From positions 62,001-126,000 of the forward strand of contig JADJAE010000003.1 of NCBI GenBank assembly GCA_016704445.1: DNA of 64,000 nt, written 5' to 3'. Shown piece by piece: positions 16,594 to 25,084 of this stretch. The position numbers and the translations under genes were made by a program. Positions within the stretch are counted from its first letter, which is position 1, and the number at the start of each line of letters is the position of its first letter. Under the pieces are notes generated by a model. It made no database searches and was not told where the DNA came from. It saw only the letters and a list, made by a program, of their open reading frames with translations. Source of the DNA: Deltaproteobacteria bacterium (lineage in GTDB: Bacteria; Myxococcota_A; Polyangia; Polyangiales; Ga0077539).

Positions 16594-17773
16594 ATGCGAA
16601 GCATCGGGATCGTCTCGGTCGGGCTCATCGCGGCGCTCTCCGGCTGCGGCAACGTGGTCTCCTACCGTCCCCCGGCGGACGGTGGCACGAGCGACGCGGG
16701 CCCGCTGGTCGACCTGGCCCCGGTCTCGACGGACCTTGGCGTCGCTCCAGCCCGACGCGGGCCCTGTAGAAGAGCCCCCCGTCGACGCAGGGGAGCCCCC
16801 GACCGCTGACCTTGGCGTCGAGGAGGATGCGGGCTCTCCCGAGAGCGACGTGCCCGCGCCCGCCTTCGACGCCGGCGGCCGCGACCTCTCCCTGCGCGGC
16901 CCCTACGTGGTCGGAACCTGGACGGGTCCGATCGCTGGCACCGCGACCCAGGCGAGGGCGCTCTTCCCCACGTCGAGCGACTCGCGGCTGCCGCTGGTGC
17001 TCTTCGCGCACGGCTTCCAGCTTGGGGTGGGCAACTACGACGGCCTGCTCGCGCACATCGCGTCGTGGGGCTACGTGGTGGTCTCCATCGACTACCCCGG
17101 CTCGCTGCTCTCCGTCGATCACCGCGATGTCCCTCGGGCGATGATCGCGGCCCGCACCTCGCTGGCGCTGGGCGTGGCGGGCTTCCCGGCGACCAGCATC
17201 ATCGACGCCAACCGCACCGTCGTGATGGGGCACTCGCTCGGTGGCAAGGGGGCCATCATGGCGGTGCTCGATGAACCGGCGTTCATCGCCGCGGTGGCGC
17301 TCGACCCGGTCGACGACAACCCCTCCCCGATCGGCGGCGTGACCGCGGCGACGCCCTCCATCGCGCCCGAGCGCATCGGTCGCCTCACCCGTCCGCTCGC
17401 GCTCTTCGGGGCGACGCAGTCGCGCTGCGTGCAGCTCGGTCAGTCCTGCGCTCCGGAGGCGAGCAACTACCTCCGCTTCGCGGCCGCGGTGCCGGACGGA
17501 GCGCGCGTGGCGCTCTACCCCTTGAGCAACTTCGGCCACAACGACTTCGTCGACACGGCCTGCGGGTTCCAGTGCAGCGTGTGCGCCCGGGGCGCGGCGC
17601 CGCTCGACTCGCGGGCGAGGGCGCTGCGCTTCCTTTCGGTGGCCTTCCTGGAGCGGTACGCGCGAGGCGATGAGTCGCTGCAGCCCTACATCACGGGCGC
17701 CGGTCGCGATGTCTTCGTGAGGGACGGAGCGCTCTGGGACGGGCGCACGGCGACGCTGCCTCGCTGCCCGTAG
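16594..17773 (+). pseudogene. Alpha/beta-hydrolase lipoprotein, frameshifted near 16745
   Basis: From ATG 16594 the protein starts with a signal sequence and lipobox ALSGC, then an Asp/Ala/Gly/Pro linker (SDAGPLVDLAPVSTDLG). The frame then changes by one base around 16742-16755; the linker resumes as QPDAGPVEEPPVDAGEPP and runs into a full hydrolase domain to 17773. That domain has the oxyanion block LFAHGFQLGVGNYD, the nucleophile elbow GHSLGGKGA, an acidic residue in LDPVDDNP and a histidine in NFGHNDF. It resembles chlorophyllase and PETase-like/dienelactone hydrolases. The domain itself is intact, so the single shift in a linker may be a consensus error rather than real inactivation. Confidence 0.7.
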
Positions 17774-17798
17774 CGCTGGAGAAGGGGGGTTTAGAGCT

Positions 17799-18281
17799 TC
17801 AGACGCCCGCCGAGCGCACGGTGGCGGCGACGGTGACGGCCGGGCTCACGGTGATCTCGCCGCTCGCGACGGTGACCTGGTAGTGGGGCAGCGGGACGAA
17901 GGCCGGGCTCGCGATCACCCCGCCGTTGGCGTCGAAGCGGGAGCCGTGCAACGCGCAGCGGGTGAGGCCGGTCATGCTGATGGAGGTGCAGCCCGTGGGG
18001 CCGGTGCACGCGCTGGGCTCGCGAAACTCGAGCTGGTTGCGCTCGTGGGTGCAGGTGGCGCTGAAGGCGTAGAACCCTCCGGGGTCCCTGCCCACGATCA
18101 CGGACTGGGCGCCGTAGAGCTTCCAGACGCCCATCGGGTGGTCGGCCACTCGGCCCGCGCTGAAGGGCACGTCCGGCGCACTGTCATCGCCGCAGCCCGT
18201 GGTCACCGTCGCCGCGACACCGGCCGCGCCGACCACGCACAGGAAGGTCCTCCGCTCGATCGCCTGCTTCTCATCGCTCAT
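17799..18281 (-). CDS. Rieske 2Fe-2S protein with Tat-type signal
   Basis: A 160-residue protein. The N-terminus has ERRTFLCVVGAAGVAATV, a twin-arginine export signal followed by TTGC, a possible lipobox. The Rieske cluster ligands are CTH and CALHGS (C-x-H ... C-x-x-H), separated by about 30 residues with two extra cysteines (SACTGPTGC) that could form a disulfide. Expected to sit in the cell envelope and move electrons; the partner is not nearby. GAGGAGAA precedes the ATG. Convergent with the hydrolase gene (25-base gap). Confidence 0.88.
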   Translation of the reverse strand: MSDEKQAIERRTFLCVVGAAGVAATVTTGCGDDSAPDVPFSAGRVADHPMGVWKLYGAQSVIVGRDPGGFYAFSATCTHERNQLEFREPSACTGPTGCTSISMTGLTRCALHGSRFDANGGVIASPAFVPLPHYQVTVASGEITVSPAVTVAATVRSAGV

Positions 18282-18488
18282 CAGGTCTTCTCCTCGTCGG
18301 CGCCGTCGCAACGTTGCTATGCCGCCGTGGCGGGGACCGTAGCATCCAGCGCCGCGCGCAGCGCCCTGGAATATCCGCCCCCCGTCGAGCCCGTGCGGAT
18401 CAGCTTGCGTCTCGACGCGGCGGTGGTGTTCGATCGCGTCCGGAGCCGCGGCGAGACCTTTCGGCCGCGCGAGGAGAGAGAGCCGACG

Positions 18489-19580
18489 ATGCGTAATTCC
18501 AAGATGGGCCTCGGATTGATGGTGCTGCTTACGAGCTGCGGAACCCTCGGCGGAGGCGTCGGCGGGATGATGGGCGCGACCTGTCGCGGCGACCTCGGCG
18601 GCACCGCCGGGGCGCAGAAGGTGGAGGCGTTCATCGCAGCGTCGAGCGCCTTCGCGGGGGCCTCGGTCGAGCTCCAGGCGGGGCTGCTCAACGCGTGTCG
18701 TCAGATCGGCCACGAGCTCGCGATCCCTGACAGCGAGCTGGGCGCGGGCGACAGCCCCGAGGCCCTCCGCGCGGCCTGCTCCCGGGTGTCCACCCAGCTC
18801 CGCGCCGACCTCGCCGACATCCGCGCGGCGGCGGGAGTCCGGGTCGAGGTGGTGACGCAGCTTCCCCGCTGCGAGGTCAGCGTCGACGCCTACGGGCGCT
18901 GCGCGGGGGAGTGCGACGCGTCGTACACCCCGGGCTCGGCCGAGGTCACCTGCGAGGGCGGCGAGCTGCGCGGGGGCTGCTCGGCTCAGTGCACGGGCCA
19001 CTGCGCGGTGGAAGTGAGCGGCGCCTGCGAGGGCGTCTGCGAGGGAGCCTGCGAGGGTGCCAGCTCCTCTGGTGGTTCGTGCGGCGGCGTCTGCCGCGGC
19101 CGCTGCGTGGCGCGCGCCACCGGCACCTGCGGGGGAGAGTGTCGTGGGGGCTGCTCGGTCGCGTTCACCGCGCCGCGATGCACCGGCCACGTGGTTCCTC
19201 CGCGGGTCAACGCCGACTGCCGCGCCGCCTGCGACGCGCGCCTTAGCGCCGAGGCGAGCTGCGCCCCGGGCCGCGCGGAGCTCAACATCACCGGCAACGT
19301 GGGGAGCAACCTCCAGGAGAAGGTCGCTCGGGTTCAGGCCGCCCTGCACGGCGGGTTCGCGCAGGTGCTGCTGCTCCACTCTCGCGTCGAGCAGGCGGCC
19401 AGCGCCGGCGCCGCGGTGGTCCGCTCCGCACAAGACCTCCCGGGCGCCCTCGGCGCGGTGGGCGCTCAGGTGACCGCCTGCGCGGGCGTCGCGACCTCCG
19501 GGCTCGTGAGCGCGGTGGGCAGCATCAACGTCTCGATGCAGGTCTCCGTCGAGGTCTCCGGCTCCGTCTCCGCCCGCTAA
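18489..19580 (+). CDS. Cysteine-rich lipoprotein
   Basis: A 363-residue protein starting MRNSKMGLGLMVLLTSCG with lipobox LLTSC. Residues of about 40-120 are helical. Residues 125-260 contain many short cysteine units (CEGGELRGGC, CAVEVSGACEGVCEGACEG, CGGVCRGRC, CGGECRGGC), most spaced as C-x-x-x-C or C-x-x-C. The C-terminal 100 residues are Ala/Val/Ser-rich helices and end in a repetitive VSMQVSVEVSGSVSAR-like run. A GGAGAG ribosome-binding site precedes the ATG. Divergent from the Rieske gene across 207 bases that hold no other gene. Function not recognised; probably a disulfide-rich surface protein. Confidence 0.75.
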   Translation: MRNSKMGLGLMVLLTSCGTLGGGVGGMMGATCRGDLGGTAGAQKVEAFIAASSAFAGASVELQAGLLNACRQIGHELAIPDSELGAGDSPEALRAACSRVSTQLRADLADIRAAAGVRVEVVTQLPRCEVSVDAYGRCAGECDASYTPGSAEVTCEGGELRGGCSAQCTGHCAVEVSGACEGVCEGACEGASSSGGSCGGVCRGRCVARATGTCGGECRGGCSVAFTAPRCTGHVVPPRVNADCRAACDARLSAEASCAPGRAELNITGNVGSNLQEKVARVQAALHGGFAQVLLLHSRVEQAASAGAAVVRSAQDLPGALGAVGAQVTACAGVATSGLVSAVGSINVSMQVSVEVSGSVSAR

Positions 19581-19593
19581 GACGCCCTCCCGC

Positions 19594-20358
19594 TCAGCGC
19601 GCGAAGGTGCCCACGGCCTGGTCGTCGGCCGAGCCCACGGGCGTCACGTCCAGCGCGTACTCCTCCTCCACCACCCGATCGTCCGCCGCCACGGTGACCG
19701 TCACCGTGTCGGCGTCCGCCGGGATGCGCGCCCTCGGAAACGCGCTCGCCGGGATCGCGAAGCGCCCTCGGCCCCGGGGCACCACGCAGGTCAGCAGCCA
19801 GCCGGTCTGCGCCGCGTCGGCGGGGCCGTGGGAGACCGTGACCACCAGCGCGACGTGAGAGCTGTCGCCGCCCCGCCAGGTCACCGGGAGCCCCTCTCCC
19901 GCCCGCAGCGCGAAGCCCGCGTCGGGCTTGATCCGCTGGATCGCCAGCGGCACGTGCGCCGGGGTGTGGAAGCGGTGGGCCGGGACGGCGTTGCTGCCCA
20001 CGAGGTTGCCCGCGACGTGGGTGCCCGGCTCGAGCGCCGTGCGCACCGCGGCGTGGTAGCGGCCGTCGGGCGAGCGGTCGACGCGGCCGATGGGATCGCC
20101 GCCGACCACCCAGAGTTCCACCCGTCCGCCGTCGAGCATCGGGGGCTCGCGGCCGCCGGCGAGCGTGACGCCGAGGCAGTTGGCGTCGTGGTACTGGAGG
20201 TCCCGATCGGCGTAGAGGGTCGCGCCGAGCACCGTGAACGACGGCCCCGGCGAGAGCCCGAGGAGGTAGCGCGGCGCGAGCGTGGGGCCGGTCGGGCGGC
20301 GGCAAGACGCGCCGGCGAGCAGCGCGAGGGCGAGGAGCGAGGCGCGGGGTGACGGCAC
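19594..20358 (-). CDS. Predicted lipoprotein of unknown function
   Basis: A 254-residue protein starting MPSPRASLLALALLAGASC with a good lipobox (AGASC). The mature region is predicted as beta strands and turns, with two hydrophobic beta segments (HVALVVTVSHG and TVTVTVAADDRVVEEEYALDV) that resemble Ig-like or carbohydrate-binding folds. No catalytic motif. It is convergent with the Cys-rich lipoprotein gene (13 bases between stops) and divergent from the small lipoprotein at 20438. I have no confident family assignment. Confidence 0.65.
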   Translation of the reverse strand: MPSPRASLLALALLAGASCRRPTGPTLAPRYLLGLSPGPSFTVLGATLYADRDLQYHDANCLGVTLAGGREPPMLDGGRVELWVVGGDPIGRVDRSPDGRYHAAVRTALEPGTHVAGNLVGSNAVPAHRFHTPAHVPLAIQRIKPDAGFALRAGEGLPVTWRGGDSSHVALVVTVSHGPADAAQTGWLLTCVVPRGRGRFAIPASAFPRARIPADADTVTVTVAADDRVVEEEYALDVTPVGSADDQAVGTFAR

Positions 20359-20437
20359 GGCGATCGTGGATGCACGCTGCGGCGAGGGTTCGTCAACGGC
20401 GAGATGCCGCGGTAGGCTGCCGGGAGGAGCTTACCTG

Positions 20438-20662
20438 GTGAAGTATTCGCTGCGTTGGATGATGGTCGCTGCTGCGCTCGGAGCCCTCGGCTGCTCGGGT
20501 TCGCCGGAGGACGACTACGACTCCGGGGTGGACGCCGGGCGGCGGGAGATCTGCTTCCCGTCGTGCCGGCTGGGCGAGGTGTGCACCGCGGCCAGCCGCT
20601 GCGAGATGATGACGAGCCCCTTTCGCGACGCGGGCCCCCCGCTCGACCGGGGCCGGGACTGA
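20438..20662 (+). CDS. Small lipoprotein
   Basis: A 74-residue protein read from GTG 20438, preceded by GGGAGGAG at the right distance. The signal sequence LRWMMVAAALGALGC ends in a lipobox. The mature part is Asp/Gly-rich (DDYDSGVDAGR) followed by CFPSCRLGEVCTAASRC, four cysteines of the same C-x-x-x-C / G-x-x-C style as the giant Cys-repeat protein downstream at 37.5 kb. No function recognised. Confidence 0.65.
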   Translation: MKYSLRWMMVAAALGALGCSGSPEDDYDSGVDAGRREICFPSCRLGEVCTAASRCEMMTSPFRDAGPPLDRGRD

Positions 20663-20684
20663 TCGCGTGGTAGCGTCGGCGACG

Positions 20685-21089
20685 ATGCGAGGGATGAGGC
20701 GGCGTACGCTGCGTTCGGATGAGCGTGGGCTCTCGACGGTCGAGTACGTGATCGTGCTGGTGGTGGTCGGGCTCGTTGGCATCGCCGCCTGGCGGAGCAT
20801 GGGCTCGCAGACGGCGTCTCGGGCGATGGAGGGGAGCCAGGAGGTGAGCAGCCTCGAGCAGGGCGTCGACAGCCCGGCGAGCGGCAGCGGCTCCAGGGCA
20901 ACCCCGGGGGAGGAGCCGGGTCGAGGACGCCACCGCCGAGGAGGCCCCGCCCCCAGCGCGCAGGAGGAACTCTTCGGGCCGGTGCTGCTGCTGGGCGGAG
21001 CGGCGATCCTGGTGCTGGCGCTGGTGGCCCGGCGAATGCTCCGCAAGGGGGATGGCGGCGGTCAGGGCGGCAACGGTGCCACCACCTGA
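20685..21089 (+). CDS. Flp-type pilin-like protein
   Basis: A protein of 134 residues. Near its N-terminus it has DERGLSTVEYVIVLVVVGL: a basic leader, a Gly cleavage site, then Glu at position +5 and a hydrophobic helix, as in class III (Flp/Tad) prepilins. After this comes a low-complexity Ser/Gly/Pro region, and a second hydrophobic helix (PVLLLGGAAILVLALVA) ends in a basic tail. The second helix is not usual for Flp pilins, so it may be a membrane pseudopilin rather than a filament subunit. The ATG has no ribosome-binding site; TAGCGT lies eight bases before it. Confidence 0.6.
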   Translation: MRGMRRRTLRSDERGLSTVEYVIVLVVVGLVGIAAWRSMGSQTASRAMEGSQEVSSLEQGVDSPASGSGSRATPGEEPGRGRHRRGGPAPSAQEELFGPVLLLGGAAILVLALVARRMLRKGDGGGQGGNGATT

Positions 21090-21115
21090 CAGGGAGCAGC
21101 CGAGGTTGCTAGAGT
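21086..21115 (+). promoter_or_regulatory. Candidate sigma-70-type promoter of the vWA lipoprotein gene
   Basis: CTGACA (21086-21091) and TAGAGT (21110-21115) are separated by 18 bases. The predicted transcription start falls at about the GTG at 21124, which has no ribosome-binding site, so the mRNA may be leaderless. The -35 overlaps the stop of the preceding pilin-like gene. Confidence 0.45.
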
Positions 21116-21123
21116 CCCGCCTC

Positions 21124-22050
21124 GTGAAGAGCCACCGACGATGGATGACGCTGGGAGCGATGGCCCTGGTCGCTTGCTCCCCGGAGGGAGCGCCCACCTT
21201 TACGACGGGAAACAACCGACTGGACGCATCGACTGCGCTGCCAGCGGACGCGGTCCCGACCTTCGAGGCCTCCACGAGGGACGCGATCCCGGTGCCCGAC
21301 CGCGGGACCGTGGTGATCAGCGAGGACGCGTCGTGCTCGACCACGACCGCCGACGCCCGTCGACTGCCGGTCAACCTGCTCATCGTCCTCGACCGCTCCG
21401 GCTCGATGAGCGAGCGGGGGAAGTGGGCGGCGGCCCAGAGCGGGCTGCGAACCCTCCTCGGCCGCCTCGACGGGAGCATCCGCGTGGGGCTGACGATGTT
21501 CCCGGCCCCCGCGGGCGCTGGCGCCGCCGACCGGGTCACGACCTACAACACCCCCCTCGTCCCTATCGCGGCGCTGAGCACCAATCGCGCCCGGCTCGAC
21601 TCGGTGCTCAGCGGCGCCTCGCCCTCGGGAAACACCCCGATGAACTGCGCCACCGAGGGGTCGCGCAATTATTTCGGCGAGTTCCCGATGGACGGCTCGC
21701 GCAACGTGATCCTGATCACCGACGGCGCTCCCACCGCGGAGTGCACGACGGCGCCCATGTGCGCGCTCATCCCGCCGGACTTCGCGTGCCTCCTCGCGCA
21801 GGGCAACGTGGCCTCCAACGAGGTGCGCGTCTCCGTCGCTCGCGGCGCTCGGGGCACTCCCCCGATCCGGTACTTCGTCGCCGGCACGCCCGACGCGTCG
21901 GACACCTTCCTGTCCGACCTCGCGTTCACGGGCAACACCCCCCGCACGCCTGACTGTCAGCGCACCACGAGCTGCCACTACCGCCTCGAGACCGGAACCT
22001 TCGAGGCTGACCTCACCCGCGCGCTCGACGAGATCCGCGGCGCGCCGTGA
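21124..22050 (+). CDS. von Willebrand factor A-domain lipoprotein (N-terminal part)
   Basis: 308 residues from GTG 21124. A signal sequence ends in LVAC, then a linker of about 60 residues. The vWA domain begins with NLLIVLDRSGSMSE, a perfect MIDAS D-x-S-x-S motif, and includes the later metal ligand region NVILITDGAPTAEC. The cysteine pattern in the second half (CTTAPMC, CQRTTSC) suggests disulfides. The protein stops after ALDEIRGAP; in related secreted vWA proteins an S-C-E-type C-terminal module follows directly, and here that module is found in another frame at 22047. A one-base loss in the CCGTGAG stretch explains this. Confidence 0.8.
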   Translation: MKSHRRWMTLGAMALVACSPEGAPTFTTGNNRLDASTALPADAVPTFEASTRDAIPVPDRGTVVISEDASCSTTTADARRLPVNLLIVLDRSGSMSERGKWAAAQSGLRTLLGRLDGSIRVGLTMFPAPAGAGAADRVTTYNTPLVPIAALSTNRARLDSVLSGASPSGNTPMNCATEGSRNYFGEFPMDGSRNVILITDGAPTAECTTAPMCALIPPDFACLLAQGNVASNEVRVSVARGARGTPPIRYFVAGTPDASDTFLSDLAFTGNTPRTPDCQRTTSCHYRLETGTFEADLTRALDEIRGAP

Positions 22051-22295
22051 GCTGCGAGTTCGCCGTCGACGCCGACCCCTCGCGCGTCGATCCGGCGCGG
22101 GTCAACGTGAACGTCACCACCGGGCGCGGCGGCGCGACGGTCGTCCCTCGCGACGTCGACCACAACAACGGCTGGGACTACTCGCCTGGGATGCGCTCGG
22201 TGGTGCTCCACGGCCCGGCGTGCGACCGGGTGCTCGCCGACGACGGCGCCCAGGTGCGCATCGTCTTCGGCTGCCCGACGATCACCCCGGGCTGA
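22047..22295 (+). CDS. C-terminal module of the vWA lipoprotein, in a shifted frame
   Basis: 82 residues beginning with GTG, which overlaps the upstream stop as GTGA. It reads SCEFAVDADPSRVDPARVNV, DHNNGWDYSP, LHGPACDRVLADDGAQV and ends in VFGCP. This is the module normally fused to the end of secreted vWA proteins in related bacteria, and its two cysteines would pair there. Either it is made separately by termination-reinitiation, or one G is missing from the sequence just before it. I favour the second explanation. Confidence 0.6.
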   Translation: MSCEFAVDADPSRVDPARVNVNVTTGRGGATVVPRDVDHNNGWDYSPGMRSVVLHGPACDRVLADDGAQVRIVFGCPTITPG

Positions 22296-22304
22296 TCGCC
22301 CGTC

Positions 22305-24011
22305 TCAGCGCTGGGCGTCTCGGACGCGGACCAGCGCCAGCTCGTGGAGGTAGACCTCCAGGTTGGTGTAGCCCGCGACGCCGACGAGCCTGGAGGAGAG
22401 CGTCGTGGCGTTGTGGTCCTGCCGCACGGGGTCGAGGCCGTTGCGGCACTCGAACTCGTCGGACATCCCATCGGAGTCGCGGTCGCTCGGCACCGCCGGG
22501 CGGGTTGGCGACGACCTGGAGCGCGTCGCTGGCGGGGTTGCGGTTGATGGCCACGCTCGACGGCTGGCCGTCGCGGATCGCGTTCATCAAGCGGGTGTCC
22601 ATCGGGTCGCGCGGGAAGCAGCCGGCGTTGGCGCCCACGTAGGAGCGCAGATCGTTCGACGGGGTGTACGTGACCGCGGGGTAGTCGAAGCGCGTGGTGC
22701 GCATCCACGACGGCGGAGTGGTCGGAGGGATCGTGCTCGGCAGGTCGTTGCAGCAGTAGTTGAGCTGCCAGTCGCGACGGTTGGAGTAGAGGCTCATCAC
22801 GTTGTCGTTGAAGTAGGCGGGCGACTGGTTCTGCCGGTCGCGCAGCGAGAAGAGGCCGAAGCCGTAGCCCGGCCGCGCCCAGCCGTAGTTGCCCACGATG
22901 TTCATGGCGTAGTGGATCGGCGGACCGCTCTCCACGCCGGACGTGATGGTGTTGTTGAAGTCGACGTAGGTCCGCGGATCCCACCAGAAGTTGTTGGCGA
23001 GCTCGGCCTGCATGGTGCTGTTGGCCGCCGCAGCGCTCTCGCGAGAGAACTCCGGCATGCGGCCGCCGATGCGGTTCCAGACGTTGTGATGGATGGTGAA
23101 CCGGTCGAGCTGATAGCCCGCCGCGGGGTTGGAGTAGTTCAGCAGCATCCCGCCGTACTCGTAGTGGTCGCCGATGGTCTCGGCGAGCAGCACGTTCTGG
23201 ATGGTGATGGTGTTGGCGTACGAGATCTCCATCGCCTCGTCGTTGGCGTTGCCGATGGAGACGTGGTCGATGATGGCGTTGCGCACGTAGCGAAGCCGCA
23301 TCCCGTCGTCGCCCATGCCCGCCGGGCGCGAGCGGATGAAGCGCACGATGAGGTTGTCGACGTTGCGGATGTTGGGCCCGCAGCTGTGCTCGCAGTAGGG
23401 CTGCTCGGTGGTGTGGAAGCCCCGCACCGTCACGCCGCCGGGGGAGGTCTGACCCGCGATGGTCAGGTCGCCCGAGCGCACGTGGACCTCCCCCTGGACC
23501 ACCCCGCTCACCTTGAACAGCACGTAGCGCGGCCCGGTCTGCTGCACGGCGTCCTGGAAGGAGCCGGGGCCCGACGCGTTGAGGTTGGTCACGTAGATCA
23601 CCCGGCCGCCGCGCCCGCCCCTCGCCGCCGCGCCGAAGCCCTCGGCCCCGGGGAAGGCACGCAGCTCGCGAGGACCGGTGGTGGTGAGGCTCACCGGAGC
23701 GGTGGATCCGCGGAAGGGAAGACAGGGGTCGCCGCCGGTCGGAGGCACGTCGACTGCAGGAGCGCCGCGGTCGGTGGCGGGCGCCCCGGTCGGTGGTGGG
23801 AGCGCCCCGGTCGGCGGTGGTGCTCGTCGGCGCGTCGCCCAGGCCATCGGCTGACCGGCGTCCTCCTCTTCGAGCCCGCCGTCGGGGTCGAACCGGGTCA
23901 ATGCCCCGGGTCAAGCCGGTATCGAGGTCCCTGGGCCGCGCTTCCTCCGAGCACGCCCTGACAGCCCGACACCACCACCGCGAGTACCGCCAGATAGCTC
24001 TTGTCTCGCAT
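22305..24011 (-). pseudogene. Pectate-lyase-like parallel beta-helix lipoprotein, two frameshifts
   Basis: Three frames make up one gene. ATG 24011 gives a lipoprotein signal (LAVLAVVVSGC) that stops at 23898. From about 23900 to 22500 a second frame encodes the beta-helix domain, starting AFPGAEGFGAAARGGRGG, with WW-type strands and the pattern of PelC-like polysaccharide lyases (IIDHVSIGNANDEAMEI). From about 22495 a third frame gives DRDSDGMSDEFE and GYTNLEVYLHEL, the usual C-terminal calcium-type end of secreted pectate lyases. All three parts belong to one family and lie in order, so two small indels are the simplest reading. If whole, the enzyme would be exported and cleave acidic polysaccharide. 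Confidence 0.7.
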
Positions 24012-24091
24012 ATCCCGACGCTAACGCCGCCCTCTCGACTTGGCAACGCGTGCTGGCCGCTCCGCGTGCACCGATGATATCGGTGCGCTCC

Positions 24092-25073
24092 ATGCAGCGC
24101 AGAGCACTTGTGACAGGGGCCGGGGGTTTCATTGGCAGCCACCTCGTCGAGGCGCTGGTGCGTCGGGGCGACGCGGTGCGCGCGCTGGTCCGCTACAACG
24201 CCCGCGGCGACCGGGGCGCGCTCGAGCATCTCCCGGCGGAGGTGCTGTCTCAGGTCGAGGTGGTCGCCGGCGACCTCACCGATCCCTTCTTCACGCGGGG
24301 GCTCGTGCGGGGCTGCGACGTGGCCTTCCACCTCGCGTCGCTGATCGCGATCCCCTACTCGTACCAGTGCGCCTCGCAGGTCTTCAGCAACAACCTGCTC
24401 TCGACGCTGCACGTCGCGCAGGCCTGCCTCGACGCGGGCGGCGCGAGGATGGTCCACACCTCCACGAGCGAGGTGTACGGCACCGCGCAGTTCGTCCCCA
24501 TCACCGAGGCGCACCCGCTGGTGGGGCAGTCGCCCTACGCCGCGAGCAAGATCGCCGCGGACCAGTGCGTCGAGAGCTTCGTGCGCTCCTTCGGGCTGCG
24601 CGCGGTGACCGTGCGGCCATTCAACACCTACGGCCCCCGGCCAGTCGACCGAGGCGGTGCTGCCCACCATCCTCACGCAGGTGCTCGCCGGCCAGGCGGT
24701 GCACCTGGGCAAGCTCTCTCCCACCCGCGACCTCGTGAACGTCGACGACACGGTGCGGGGGTTCATGCTGGCGGCGGAGCGCGACGAGGCGCTCGGGCGA
24801 ACGGTGCAGCTCGCGACGGGGAGGGAGATCTCCGTGGGCGACCTCGCGGCGCTGTGCATGCGGGTGCTCGGGACCACCGTCGCGATCGTGAGCGCCGAGG
24901 AGCGGCTGCGCCCCGCGGCCAGCGAGGTGGAGCGCCTGCTTGGCGACCCGTCGCGGGCGGCGGAGCTGCTGGGCTGGAGGGCGGAGGTGTCGCTGGAAGA
25001 CGGCGTCGCCCGCTTCGCGGCGTGGATGCGCGACAACCTGGGGAGCTACCGGCCGGGCGAGTACCAGCGCTAG
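24092..25073 (+). pseudogene. NAD-dependent epimerase/4,6-dehydratase (LegB-like), one frameshift
   Basis: A short-chain dehydrogenase of the extended type. From ATG 24092: Rossmann motif LVTGAGGFIGSHL, DLTD, and the catalytic Y-x-x-x-K in SPYAASKIAADQ, followed by RPFNTYGPR. At about 24645 the frame changes by one base, and the next frame continues QSTEAVLPTILTQ, LGKLSPTRDLVNVDDTVRGF to 25073. FNTYGPRQS and PTRDL-x-x-VDDTV are characteristic of the LegB/PseB-like UDP-sugar 4,6-dehydratases used for surface glycans. One surplus base in the CCCCCGG stretch accounts for the shift, so the gene is probably intact in the organism. Confidence 0.75.
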
Positions 25074-25084
25074 GAGGGGGGGGG

